A stretch of DNA of 9,511 bases, from positions 2,589 through 12,099 of the forward strand of contig JAJOKI010000082.1 in NCBI GenBank assembly GCA_021129915.1. Reading direction: 5' to 3'. This DNA is from Methanocellales archaeon. GTDB taxonomy: Archaea > Halobacteriota > UBA148 > JAJOKI01. Position 1 is the first letter of the stretch; every line of letters starts with the position of its first letter. Under the pieces are notes generated by a model. The model had not been told where the DNA came from, ran no database searches, and saw nothing but the letters and a program-made list of their open reading frames with translations. This document shows, one piece after another, positions 1 through 8,071 of the stretch. Made by a program: the position numbers and the translations under genes.

Positions 1-5
1 AGGGA

Positions 6-2861
6 TCACTCTATATAAATCGCGGGTCTGCCAGGGATCGCCATTTTTCTCTTATTCTGGGGGTCATATTCTGGATTCACCTTGAGCTTCATGCCGATTT
101 CCCCCTCGATGAACTCCCTATCATCCCGCAGGACGCCATTTTCATCTATCTTTTCCACGAAAATCCTTTCAGAGGTCACCTTCTGAACAAACGCTGAAAC
201 TTCCTTGCCTCTTTTCCTCAGCTCCGAGTCTTGCATCACATTTCTCATCACATCTCTCATATCCTTGCCTTGTTGAAATCTCGTAGAGGCTACAAGCTCC
301 ATGACCTCCCATTTCCAGTCCTCGGCAGTATAGATATGGGCAGTTTTCGCCTCCTTTATCCTTGCAACCGCGAATATTTCCTGAACATCTGCAATCACGC
401 CTTTAATAAATTCCTCCGCTCTTTCGATTTTTTCATCTATCAGAGTTTCATCGTATTGAGGCCATTCTGTCAGCGAAATGAAGTCTTTTTTGCCCAGTTT
501 TTCCCATATTTCTTCGCAGATGTGGGGCACCAACGGAGCTATCATTTTAGTCTGAACTTCGATGAATTGGTTCATCAAATCCCTGTTATACTCGCGGGTT
601 CTTCGGGTATACCATTTCAAGTACCTCTGCAGGTCGAAGTACCCTTTTTGAAGCGCTGTTCTGAGCTCCGTACGGTCCATCGCCTCGGTGGTCGCCTTGA
701 TAGTTTTATGGAGGATTGATTGAAACCATCTATCGATATGGCGGGTTGTAATCTTAGACTCATACTCAGAATCATAGTTTCCTATCGCAAAATCATGCCA
801 CTGCTTTAACTTCGGGCCGATGGATTTGGCAAACTCCGTATCCCAGTTGGGATCATCCAGCCCCTCTCCCCCATACATCAGCGTTATTCTGGTCACATCT
901 GCTCCATATGCAGCATATATCTGACGCGATGTGTAAAAATTGCCCCTCGATTTACTCATCTTCTCTCCATCTACTTTGATGAATCCGTTAACGCCGATTC
1001 CAGATGGCCAGTATTTCTTTGGGAATATGGCGACATGGTTGAATAGACAAAAAGTGAGATGATTCTGAATCAGGTCCTTCCCAGAATTTCTGAAATCAAA
1101 CGGATACCAGTATTCAAATTCGGCCCGCATCTGCTTCAGTAAAGCAGGAGACACTCCTGCTCCTATAGCAACTTCCTCTACATTCCCCATTCCAAGGAAT
1201 ATATAATCGAAAAAATTATCCGTCAAATTTTCGGCTTTGATGAGGGGTTTTTCACCCTCTAGATAATGGGCAATGGTGTAGTATGCCATATAAATTGTCG
1301 AATCCGAAAGGGACTCGATGACCCATCTTTCATCCCACGGAAGTCTAGTGCCCAGGCCGAACTCTCTGGCGCATGCCCAGTCCTTCAACCAGTCGATGAC
1401 ATATTCAAATTGCCCTCGAACTTTTTCCGGGTATAGGGTTACGCCATTTAGGGCATCATGTACTTTTGCCTTCCATTTTATATCAGAGTAGTTCAAGAAC
1501 CACTGGTCTGACACTATTTTTACAATGCATCTGGTCAGACACCGGCAGATTACCTCCTCGGACAATTCATATATTAATATGGCTTTATTTTCCCGAACGA
1601 AGTCCTTGGCAAGTATCTCCTTTGCCTCTGAAACCTTCAGTCCGGCATACTTCCCGGTGTTCTTGTTTAGCACACCAGTATGGAACTCTTTTCTGTAGAC
1701 ATCTTTTGTCGCCCCCTCTAATTTTGAATCGTCCTGCCCTCTTATCTCCATTTTTTCGACGATTTCTATGGCAGGGTGCGCCCCGAAATCCTGGACTTCG
1801 ATCAGCGACACCGGCTCTATATACCTAATAAGATCGGGTGTCACTTCATGTTTTTTCGGATCATCCCTGATGTCTTTAAGAGCGGCATAATCATATGGGG
1901 CATGCGATGGAACCGACATAACTATGCCCGTTCCCGTAGCTGGTTCGATGAAGTACGCCGGCAAAACTGGTACTTTTCCCCCTGTTACGGCATTCGTAGA
2001 ATATTTTCCGATGAGCTCTTTTCCCTTAAGGCTTCTAATGACCTTTACGGCGTGCTTTTGCGCATCCATCTTCTCAATCGATTTTCTGGAGACGACCCAG
2101 ACCTCATCATCGACCTTCGCTTCGACATAATCTGCATTGGGATTGACCCATATGTTCGTAACCCCAAAGGAGGTTTCTGGTCTGTAAGTCGCGGTTGGGA
2201 GCACCACTCCGTCCATGTGGAACTTGATTAAGAACACCTCCTCCGGAGATGCACCCTCCCCTTCCAATCTTGAATGATCTCCTGCAGGAGATTTGCACTT
2301 TGGACACCACACAACAGGATGTTCACCTTTTGTGATGTACTTGCCTTTTTTCAATTTATTAAACTGCCATTTGATAAACGCATTATAATATGGATTTGCA
2401 GATGTCGTGATGAACCTTCTGCGCCAATCTATGCTGGCACCCATTCTTTTCAAATCATACATCGTTTCATTGGGAAAGAATGAAACCCAGTATAGTGGGT
2501 CTGCGAATTTGGGTATTTCCTCCTCTTGAATGCCCATCTGCCTTAAAATCTCGATTTGTTTTGGCTCATTTTCAGCCACCCTCTGTGCAGCAGCGACGAT
2601 TGGCGTGCCCGTACAGTGGAATGCAAAGGGGAAGAGGACGTTATATCCGCACATTCGTTTATACCGTGCAAATACATCAGCCCTTATCAAAGAAAATGCG
2701 TGCCCTATGTGAAAGTAGCCATTCATATAGGGATATGGGAAATTTACGAAGAATTTCTCCTTGTTTGTATCTATCTCTGCATTGAATATGCCTGCCTCTT
2801 CCCACCGTTTTTGCCACTTCTCGTCGATATTGTCATGATTCAAATGAACTCTCCGAGACAT
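6..2861 (-). CDS. leuS: Leucyl-tRNA synthetase, archaeal type
   Basis: This enzyme charges tRNA-Leu with leucine using ATP, in the cytoplasm. The 951-residue protein has the length of archaeal/eukaryotic-type class Ia LeuRS. Visible are the class I signature HIGH at residues 51-54 and the KMSKS loop at 634-638. A CPKC pair at 186-189 and a CRC...C cluster at 439-445 may bind zinc. The CP1 editing insert contains the threonine-rich TATYRPET (223-230) and GTGIVMSVPSHAPYDY (310-325), whose Asp324 matches the conserved editing aspartate. The protein ends in the typical archaeal PGRPAIYIE tail. The start MSRRVHLNHD fits the family N-terminus. It is the last gene of a minus-strand operon, 6 nt after the gfcR-like stop. 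I see no clear ribosome binding site, so translational coupling is likely. The gene looks intact and is complete within 5 bases of the window edge. Confidence 0.97.
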   Translation of the reverse strand: MSRRVHLNHDNIDEKWQKRWEEAGIFNAEIDTNKEKFFVNFPYPYMNGYFHIGHAFSLIRADVFARYKRMCGYNVLFPFAFHCTGTPIVAAAQRVAENEPKQIEILRQMGIQEEEIPKFADPLYWVSFFPNETMYDLKRMGASIDWRRRFITTSANPYYNAFIKWQFNKLKKGKYITKGEHPVVWCPKCKSPAGDHSRLEGEGASPEEVFLIKFHMDGVVLPTATYRPETSFGVTNIWVNPNADYVEAKVDDEVWVVSRKSIEKMDAQKHAVKVIRSLKGKELIGKYSTNAVTGGKVPVLPAYFIEPATGTGIVMSVPSHAPYDYAALKDIRDDPKKHEVTPDLIRYIEPVSLIEVQDFGAHPAIEIVEKMEIRGQDDSKLEGATKDVYRKEFHTGVLNKNTGKYAGLKVSEAKEILAKDFVRENKAILIYELSEEVICRCLTRCIVKIVSDQWFLNYSDIKWKAKVHDALNGVTLYPEKVRGQFEYVIDWLKDWACAREFGLGTRLPWDERWVIESLSDSTIYMAYYTIAHYLEGEKPLIKAENLTDNFFDYIFLGMGNVEEVAIGAGVSPALLKQMRAEFEYWYPFDFRNSGKDLIQNHLTFCLFNHVAIFPKKYWPSGIGVNGFIKVDGEKMSKSRGNFYTSRQIYAAYGADVTRITLMYGGEGLDDPNWDTEFAKSIGPKLKQWHDFAIGNYDSEYESKITTRHIDRWFQSILHKTIKATTEAMDRTELRTALQKGYFDLQRYLKWYTRRTREYNRDLMNQFIEVQTKMIAPLVPHICEEIWEKLGKKDFISLTEWPQYDETLIDEKIERAEEFIKGVIADVQEIFAVARIKEAKTAHIYTAEDWKWEVMELVASTRFQQGKDMRDVMRNVMQDSELRKRGKEVSAFVQKVTSERIFVEKIDENGVLRDDREFIEGEIGMKLKVNPEYDPQNKRKMAIPGRPAIYIE

Positions 2862-2867
2862 GGGTAT

Positions 2868-3473
2868 TTACTCAACTCGCCCTATCTTAATCAGTGAAAG
2901 CATGGGCACACCTGCTATTGAGTTCAGCCCCTTCTTATCCATCATAACCACTATTGCGAGCGGTTCTGCGCCCAACTCCTCAAGTAGTTCCACCCCTTCC
3001 TGTACGGTGGCGCCGCTGGTTACCACGTCATCGACGATGATGCATTTCTTGCCCTCGATTTGAGCGAAATTGTGACTAATGGTTCCTTTAACGTTCCGTT
3101 TTTCAAGTCCTCCTCGTTGCTTTTTTGGGTGAAGTATTGCCAGCTCCGCATCGAGTTCATCTGCGATCAAAGTCGCAAATGGAATACCGCTCAGCATGAT
3201 GCCAACAACGACATCCACTTCCGTCTCGATCGACTCCAGAACCATATCGGTGAGTGCGCCTGAGATATGCCTCATTCTCTGTGGACTCTGACCTATCTTG
3301 CTCCAGTCGATGAACACATCCTTCGGGACTGGTGCCTCCTTCTCGTCGACACGGGAGAACAGCCAAGTAGCAGTCTCCTTGGAAACGTTAAGCTCATCAG
3401 CTATTTCGCCCGACATCAATCCCATCTTCTTCAGTTCTATCGCCTTTTTGATAAGGGCGTCGATATTTTTCAT
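2868..3473 (-). CDS. gfcR: GfcR / PyrE-like HTH-phosphoribosyltransferase regulator
   Basis: This is a 201-residue protein of the archaeal 'orotate phosphoribosyltransferase-like' family. Residues about 5-42 form a helix-turn-helix (GLMSGEIADELNVSKETATW). Residues about 60-200 form a type I phosphoribosyltransferase fold with the PRPP-binding motif CIIVDDVVTSGAT at 144-156, including the paired aspartates 148-149. The family member GfcR of haloarchaea is a transcription activator of sugar-catabolic genes, and many databases still label such proteins PyrE. The N-terminal HTH argues for a ligand-sensing regulator rather than the de novo pyrimidine enzyme. The physiological target in this organism is unknown. 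The gene starts 1 nt after the nob1 stop (TGA-g-ATG), and a strong GGAGGG site lies at 3480-3485 inside the nob1 3' end. The symbol follows the haloarchaeal homologue and is less certain than the family call. Confidence 0.88.
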   Translation of the reverse strand: MKNIDALIKKAIELKKMGLMSGEIADELNVSKETATWLFSRVDEKEAPVPKDVFIDWSKIGQSPQRMRHISGALTDMVLESIETEVDVVVGIMLSGIPFATLIADELDAELAILHPKKQRGGLEKRNVKGTISHNFAQIEGKKCIIVDDVVTSGATVQEGVELLEELGAEPLAIVVMMDKKGLNSIAGVPMLSLIKIGRVE

Positions 3474-3474
3474 C

Positions 3475-3990
3475 TCATTCCCTCCTTCGTCCTGTGACCT
3501 TATAGGAATTGCGACGTCTCGCTTTTTTCAGTCTTGACCCGCAGACAGGACATACCATTCCTATTGTGAAATATCTTCCACAACCAATACATCGTTTTTC
3601 CCATATTAAAACATCTCGGATTCTCTTCAGCATGATCGGTTTTACTTGAATTCCCATATGAGATGCCACGTTTTGTATAGCATAGTCATCGGTGACCAAA
3701 TATGTATCTTTGTCCTTGTATTGAAGTGCCTTTGCCAGTAATGCGATGTCGGTTTCGGACAGCGTATTCAGGTCGCTGGTTCTTTTCGCCATCTTTCTGA
3801 CCGGCTCTATGTAGTGCTGTTCCGCCGGCTCCACCCTCATTCCGGCGCTTTTCGCCAGTTCAAAGGACATAACAGATATACCATCTTTCAATTCACCCAT
3901 CACTGCCGGTACTGTAATCCGTTCTCCCTCATTTATGCGACAGTTGTAGATGAATACAGAGGCATCTAATATCAGTACTTTGGGCATCAT
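3475..3990 (-). CDS. nob1: Nob1-type rRNA maturation endonuclease (PIN + zinc ribbon)
   Basis: The 171-residue protein matches archaeal Nob1, the endonuclease that trims the 3' end of 16S rRNA during small-subunit maturation. The N-terminal PIN domain (about residues 4-125) shows the expected acidic residues: Asp9 in ILDASVFI, Glu33, Glu79/Asp81 in LSETDIALL, and Asp101/Asp102 in VTDDYAI. The C-terminal zinc ribbon has Cys134/Cys137 (CIGC) and Cys147/Cys150 (CPVC), followed by a basic tail (KKARRRNSYKVTGRRRE) suited to RNA contact. Two consecutive Met codons open the gene, so the start could be 3 bases shorter. There is no ribosome binding site, and a TATA-like box lies about 26 nt upstream, which fits a leaderless transcript. 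It is the first gene of the nob1-gfcR-leuS operon. Confidence 0.95.
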   Translation of the reverse strand: MMPKVLILDASVFIYNCRINEGERITVPAVMGELKDGISVMSFELAKSAGMRVEPAEQHYIEPVRKMAKRTSDLNTLSETDIALLAKALQYKDKDTYLVTDDYAIQNVASHMGIQVKPIMLKRIRDVLIWEKRCIGCGRYFTIGMVCPVCGSRLKKARRRNSYKVTGRRRE

Positions 3991-4011
3991 AATTAAAGAC
4001 CACGTGGGCGG

Positions 4012-4019
4012 TCATAAAT
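4012..4019 (-). promoter_or_regulatory. TATA-like box for the nob1 operon
   Basis: Read on the minus strand the sequence is ATTTATGA, centred about 26 nt before the nob1 ATG. That is the archaeal TATA-to-TSS distance, so transcription would begin at or next to the start codon. The lack of a Shine-Dalgarno sequence agrees. The palindrome CCACGTGG (4000-4007) lies between this box and the start codon. The call is by position and composition only. Confidence 0.5.
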
Positions 4020-4065
4020 CTATTCTAAACTCTTGGTCAGCTCAGAGAGGTCAGGAAAGAAACTC

Positions 4066-4558
<493 letters not shown>

Positions 4559-4574
4559 CCTTTAGGAGGATTAA

Positions 4575-4988
4575 ATGGATAAAATCAGGCTTGGATTTGT
4601 CGTGTCGGAATTTAACAGAGACCTGACGCACCAAATGGAGTTATTGGGAAGGGAGCATGCTGAATTTCTCGGAGCGCCCGTGGTACGAACTCTTTTAGTA
4701 CCCGGCGTTTATGACACGCCCCTGGCTGCTAAGAAATTGGCTAAAGATAATAGTGTCGATGCAATCGTTGTTCTTGGCTGTGTTATTGAAGGTACAACAG
4801 AACACGATGAGGTCATCATGCAGCAAACGTCCAGAAAGCTCATGGATTTGTCGCTGGAGTTTGAGAAGCCCGTTGCATTGGGCATATCCGGCCCGGGAAT
4901 GAGCAGGATGGAGGCGCACGAGCGCGTTGATTATGCGAAGAGGGCGGTAGAGTCAGCGGTGAAGATGGTACAGCGAATGCGTGAATGA
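4575..4988 (+). CDS. ribH: 6,7-dimethyl-8-ribityllumazine synthase
   Basis: Lumazine synthase condenses 5-amino-6-ribitylaminouracil with 3,4-dihydroxy-2-butanone 4-phosphate, supplying the substrate of the RibC encoded just upstream. The 137-residue protein has the family length and motifs. SEFN (11-14) carries the aromatic Phe13 that stacks on the pyrimidine. VPGVYDTPLAAKKL (42-55) lies in the substrate-binding region. VLGCVIEGTTEHDEV (66-80) carries the probable catalytic His77. GISGPGMSRMEAHERV (103-118) follows. A strong ribosome binding site AGGAGG (4564-4569) lies 5 nt before the ATG. Its TGA stop overlaps the ATG of the decayed aminotransferase (ATGA), so that gene was once translationally coupled to it. 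Confidence 0.96.
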   Translation: MDKIRLGFVVSEFNRDLTHQMELLGREHAEFLGAPVVRTLLVPGVYDTPLAAKKLAKDNSVDAIVVLGCVIEGTTEHDEVIMQQTSRKLMDLSLEFEKPVALGISGPGMSRMEAHERVDYAKRAVESAVKMVQRMRE

Positions 4989-5250
4989 AAAGAGACGGCA
5001 GTTTTAGCGTTGGCGAGCCCGACTTTGCCACCCCACAACATATCATAGAGAACGACATCGGCGCATCTCCGAATGAAGTCATCGTAACACCCGGAGCGAA
5101 GCAGGCGATCTTATTCGACCCTGCATGGGTTTCGTATGAGTCCTGCGTAAAACAGGAAAGACGAAACTGATTATCGTGAACACGCCATGGTCATAGATGC
5201 CATGAGCGTTGCAGAACATTTGCTGATTGAACAGAATGAGAGTGGTGTAA
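4985..5250 (+). pseudogene. Remnant of a class I/II aminotransferase (AspC-like)
   Basis: This is a badly decayed PLP-dependent aminotransferase of the aspartate aminotransferase type, which is normally about 370-400 residues. Frame 1 (4985-5167) keeps SVGEPDFATPQHI, then jumps to SPNEVIVTPGAKQAI, then to FDPAWVSYESCVK. In intact homologues these blocks are separated by tens of residues, so internal segments are missing, and the N-terminus is also short. At about 5149 the reading shifts to another frame giving KTGKTKLIIVNTP, which ends at a stop at 5194. A third frame from 5190 reads VIDAMSVAEHLLIEQN. The PLP lysine and the whole C-terminal half are absent. The start codon still overlaps the ribH stop. 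A 61-residue peptide could be translated from the first frame, but it cannot be a working aminotransferase. Confidence 0.85.
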
Positions 5251-5258
5251 GCACAGAG

Positions 5259-5266
5259 TTTATATA
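5259..5266 (+). promoter_or_regulatory. TATA box for htpX
   Basis: TTTATATA lies in an AT-rich stretch (5259-5300) between the aminotransferase remnant and htpX. It predicts a TSS near 5290 and a leader of about 25 nt containing the ribosome binding site. A second TATA-like element, TTTATATGA at 5278-5286, lies closer and could give a leaderless mRNA instead. Confidence 0.55.
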
Positions 5267-5300
5267 CATATACATCTTTATATGATAATCTAAATTAAAT

Positions 5301-5307
5301 GGTGATC
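5301..5307 (+). promoter_or_regulatory. Ribosome binding site of htpX
   Basis: GGTGATC, 5 nt before the ATG at 5313, can pair with the GATCACC part of the usual archaeal 16S rRNA 3' end. It uses the downstream part of the anti-Shine-Dalgarno rather than the common GGAGG. It fixes the start at 5313. Confidence 0.6.
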
Positions 5308-5312
5308 GTTAA

Positions 5313-6254
5313 ATGTGGCTGCAAGTACGGATGTACCTCTTATTGGGATTGATGTTTGCCATCATCTACGGGCTCGCCGTAGTCGTAGGAACTATGATGG
5401 GCATAGGCGACTTTTTCTTCTTTGCTGTTTTAGCATCGTTCTTCCTCTTCATCCAGTACATGATCGGTCCCAGAATGGTCGACTGGTCCATGCGCATCCA
5501 ATATGTATCTGAGCAAGAATATCCAGAATTGCACAGAATGGTCGCGGAGCAGGCTCAGCGGGCTGGAATTCCAAAGCCAAGAGTAGGAATAGCTAAAATC
5601 CAGATTCCAAATGCCTTTGCATTCGGCAGATCGATAAGAGATGGCAGGGTTTGCGTTACCGATGGCATCATCAGATTGCTAACAAAGGATGAGCTGAAGG
5701 CAGTGATAGGTCATGAGATCGCCCATATCAAGAACAGAGACGTCGCAGTCATCACGTTGATTAGCATAATTCCAATGATCTGCTGGTACCTCGCTTGGAG
5801 CATGATGTTCTCGAGGGATAACCGAGGCAATGCGATAGCCATCGGAATCTTTGCCTTTGTACTTTATTTCATTACCAACCTGCTGGTGATGTATGGCTCC
5901 AGAATTCGTGAGTATTATGCAGATTTGGGCAGCGTAAAATTTGGAAACAATCCTCACCTGCTCGCATCCGCCCTGTATAAATTATCCTATGGAAATGCGA
6001 GAGTCCCAAAGGAGACGTTAAAACAGGTCGAAGGGAACAAAGCATTCTTTATCAGCGACCCTTCCAGGGCATGGAATGAAATTAGGGAGTTAAAGCAGAT
6101 AGACAGAGATATGAGCGGATGTATCGACAGAAACGAGTTGATGATGCTCAGGAGCAAAAAGGTACGCGTCAGCACGGCCGATAAACTGATGGAGTTGCTT
6201 AGCACCCACCCAAATATGTTGAAGCGGATCAATCATCTGTCTTCGCTTACATAA
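5313..6254 (+). CDS. htpX: HtpX-like membrane metalloprotease (M48)
   Basis: This is a 313-residue integral membrane zinc protease of family M48B, expected to degrade misfolded membrane proteins. Predicted membrane segments lie at about residues 8-28, 32-52, 144-164 and 173-195. The catalytic motif HEIAH (134-138), within VIGHEIAHIKNRD, supplies two zinc-binding histidines and the general-base glutamate. Glu200 in REYYAD is the expected third zinc ligand. PNAFAFG (99-105) and VCVTDGIIRLL (113-123) are typical of HtpX. The C-terminal part (about 205-313) is soluble and ends in the family-like STHPNMLKRINHL. Its TAA is directly followed by the ATG of the next gene (TAAATG), so the two are probably co-transcribed and translationally coupled. 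All key residues are present. Confidence 0.93.
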   Translation: MWLQVRMYLLLGLMFAIIYGLAVVVGTMMGIGDFFFFAVLASFFLFIQYMIGPRMVDWSMRIQYVSEQEYPELHRMVAEQAQRAGIPKPRVGIAKIQIPNAFAFGRSIRDGRVCVTDGIIRLLTKDELKAVIGHEIAHIKNRDVAVITLISIIPMICWYLAWSMMFSRDNRGNAIAIGIFAFVLYFITNLLVMYGSRIREYYADLGSVKFGNNPHLLASALYKLSYGNARVPKETLKQVEGNKAFFISDPSRAWNEIRELKQIDRDMSGCIDRNELMMLRSKKVRVSTADKLMELLSTHPNMLKRINHLSSLT

Positions 6255-7565
6255 ATGTTCGAAATCTCGCCGCATTTTTTGTTGGTCTCTGTTCTTCTGG
6301 GATGCATACTTGGCACCACCACAGGATTAATTCCTGGCCTTCATGTCAATAATGTCGCGTTGCTGCTCGTGGCTATTTCTCCATCCCTGCTGGCGCATGG
6401 TATTTCGCCGATTTATATCGTCGTTATAATCATCGCAACTTCGATCGCACATACGTTTCTGGATTTCGTCCCTTCGATATTTTTGGGCGCTCCAGAAGCA
6501 GACACTGCACTGGCGGTCCTGCCCGGACATCGTATGCTGTTAGAGGGCAGAGGCATCGAGGCAATCAGATTGTCTGCACTCGGCAGTGCGGGTTCTGTGG
6601 TCGTGGCGCTGCTGTTAGTGGTGCCATTAAGCATGCTGTTTTATCATATTTACCCCATTCTACACCAGTACATGGGCTGGGTTCTTCTGACGATCGTCCT
6701 GCTTATGATCGGATCAGAATCGGGAGAGATGGTCGAAGGGCAGGGCTCGCTTGCGCATCTCAAATACAAGGGATATGCCATACTTGTTTTTCTGTTATCC
6801 GGGGTGCTCGGCATTCTCGCATTTGTCAGAGATGGGCTGATGGATCCCATATTGCCCATGGATGCGCCGTCTATATTGTTTCCGCTGTTCTCTGGATTGT
6901 TTGGTGCGAGCATGCTCTCTATAAGTCTCATTACGCGATCGGTCATCCCTGTCCAGACGGGGGAGGAGTTCGGCCTTCCAAGCCGAAATATCGTGAGAGG
7001 GGTGTTCACTGGAGGTATAGCTGGGTCGTTGGTGGCATGGCTACCAGGCGTCTCATCAGCAGTTGCGACGGTGATAACACGACTGCCGATTCGAGAGGAT
7101 GATGGAGATTCCGCGAGGGAATTTATCGTTGCAGTCAGTGGAGTTAACACGGCTAACGCTATTTTCACTTTAATAGCATTGTATATCATTCATCGACCCA
7201 GAAGTGGTGCCATGGTCGCGGTCAACGAGATTTTGAATCCTACCGCGTGGAATGTTTCATTGGTGGTGCTATTTTTATCCGTTATCGTTGGCGTGTCCAT
7301 AATAGCCTATTTCGTGACCATTTCAATAGGAGAGCGAATTTCCAAAGTACTGTCACGCCTAAACTACCAGAGAATCAGCGCAACAGTTCTAATGTGTCTT
7401 TGTGTGATGGTGATACTAACCACGGGTTTATTTGGGCTAATCATATTCACAACTGCGACCACGATTGGAATGATTCCATCTTATTTTAATGTCAGAAAAA
7501 GCCATGCCATGGGCGTATTACTGTTTCCATTAATACTATTCTTTTTTGGAATATTTAGATGGTGA
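6255..7565 (+). CDS. TctA/DUF112-family membrane protein
   Basis: This is a 436-residue polytopic membrane protein, about 10-11 hydrophobic segments by eye, resembling the archaeal branch of the TctA family (COG1784/DUF112). Two glycine/proline-rich motifs characteristic of the family are visible: GCILGTTTGLIPGLHVNNVA (16-35) and GIAGSLVAWLPGVSSAVAT (254-272). They resemble each other and suggest an internal two-fold repeat. Between them lie SIFLGAPEADTALAVLPGHR (74-93) and a polar loop. Bacterial TctA works with TctB and the binding protein TctC to import tricarboxylates. Neither partner is encoded here, so substrate and mechanism are unknown. No ribosome binding site precedes the ATG, which touches the htpX stop, so translation probably depends on re-initiation after htpX. 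Confidence 0.8.
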   Translation: MFEISPHFLLVSVLLGCILGTTTGLIPGLHVNNVALLLVAISPSLLAHGISPIYIVVIIIATSIAHTFLDFVPSIFLGAPEADTALAVLPGHRMLLEGRGIEAIRLSALGSAGSVVVALLLVVPLSMLFYHIYPILHQYMGWVLLTIVLLMIGSESGEMVEGQGSLAHLKYKGYAILVFLLSGVLGILAFVRDGLMDPILPMDAPSILFPLFSGLFGASMLSISLITRSVIPVQTGEEFGLPSRNIVRGVFTGGIAGSLVAWLPGVSSAVATVITRLPIREDDGDSAREFIVAVSGVNTANAIFTLIALYIIHRPRSGAMVAVNEILNPTAWNVSLVVLFLSVIVGVSIIAYFVTISIGERISKVLSRLNYQRISATVLMCLCVMVILTTGLFGLIIFTTATTIGMIPSYFNVRKSHAMGVLLFPLILFFFGIFRW

Positions 7566-7653
7566 CACTTTGAAAAGTTGAAACTCCATTAGGACGAAAT
7601 TACAAGAAAAAACCGCAATGCTGAAATAGGATGAGCTTGTAAATATAGTTCTC

Positions 7654-7660
7654 AGGAGGT
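7654..7660 (+). promoter_or_regulatory. Strong ribosome binding site of the MC1 gene
   Basis: AGGAGGT, 5 nt before the ATG, is one of the best Shine-Dalgarno matches in the window and fits a highly expressed chromosomal protein. The 100-base spacer from the TctA-family gene (7566-7665) is AT-rich. A TATA-like GTAAATATA (7639-7647) is too close to the start to serve a transcript carrying this site, so the true promoter lies further upstream, possibly near 7595, or the gene is read through from 6255. Confidence 0.7.
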
Positions 7661-7665
7661 AAAAA

Positions 7666-7974
7666 ATGGTAAATAGACCTACAAGGAATTTTGGTTTGAT
7701 AGAAAACGGAAGAGAAGTTGGAACGTTCAGTGGATATCAACCACGAGACGCTGCCCTGAAGTGCGCAAGCAGGGGAAAGACGAACATAATACTCAGAGAA
7801 AAGGGCACTAAAAGACTTCATGTATTTAAGGGATACAGAGAACGAGTCAGTGCTCCAAGCAGTGCTCCAAGATGGTTGCCATCTATGGTTTGGAAACCCA
7901 ATGTCAAAAAAATCGGTGTTCGACACCTGAAGTACAACCAATTATCGAGAAATCCACCTGAACTTCTACGATAG
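7666..7974 (+). CDS. MC1 family chromosomal protein
   Basis: This is a small basic DNA-binding protein of the methanogen chromosomal protein MC1 family, a monomeric architectural protein that bends DNA and binds cruciforms. The 102-residue product shows the family pattern: RNFGLIENGREVGTFSGYQP (7-26), RDAALKCASRG (27-37), IILREKGTKRLHVFKGY (41-57), VSAPSSAPRWLP (61-72) and KPNVKKIGV (77-85). Trp70 and Trp76 lie in the C-terminal arm that contacts DNA. Compared with the Methanosarcina protein that I recall (about 93 residues), the loop after CASRG is shorter and there is an extra tail, YNQLSRNPPELLR. It may therefore be a divergent paralogue. It is preceded by a strong ribosome binding site and followed by a T-rich stretch, so it may form its own transcription unit. 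Confidence 0.9.
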   Translation: MVNRPTRNFGLIENGREVGTFSGYQPRDAALKCASRGKTNIILREKGTKRLHVFKGYRERVSAPSSAPRWLPSMVWKPNVKKIGVRHLKYNQLSRNPPELLR

Positions 7975-7990
7975 TCTTCCAAAAACATCT

Positions 7991-8004
7991 CTTTTTTATT
8001 TTAT
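7991..8004 (+). terminator. T-rich terminator after the MC1 gene
   Basis: CTTTTTTATTTTAT begins 17 nt after the MC1 stop. Oligo-T tracts of this kind terminate archaeal RNA polymerase without needing a hairpin. A 6-bp hairpin (TATCTC/GAGATA, 8002-8017) overlaps its end. Confidence 0.5.
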
Positions 8005-8037
8005 CTCAATAGAGATATCCCTGATCGTCTCGAATCA

Positions 8038-8061
8038 AACACTTCTGCGAAGTGTGTTTTT
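8038..8061 (+). terminator. Hairpin plus T-run between convergent genes
   Basis: ACACTTC and GAAGTGT pair around a TGC loop, followed by a T5 run (8057-8061). It lies between the MC1 gene and the oppositely oriented tRNA-Ile. It may be a second plus-strand terminator or a structure limiting antisense reading into the tRNA. The T-run is on the plus strand only. Confidence 0.4.
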
Positions 8062-8071
8062 GGATACATAA

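Noticed and set aside
2480..2897. Several plus-strand frames opposite the leuS 5' end.
   Set aside because: They are shadows of an intact conserved gene, with no start signals or recognisable motifs.
6650..7189. A 179-residue minus-strand reading frame opposite the TctA-family gene.
   Set aside because: Its serine/threonine/proline-rich composition mirrors the hydrophobic codons of the plus-strand membrane protein. It shows no motif and no ribosome binding site.
7577..7606. A stretch beginning GTTGAAACTCC and ending ATTACAAG looks like a single archaeal CRISPR repeat.
   Set aside because: There is only one copy, no spacers and no cas genes in the window. A 10-base match (GTTGAAACTC) recurs at 9297-9306 inside the dph6 remnant, where it is coding sequence, so the resemblance is probably chance.
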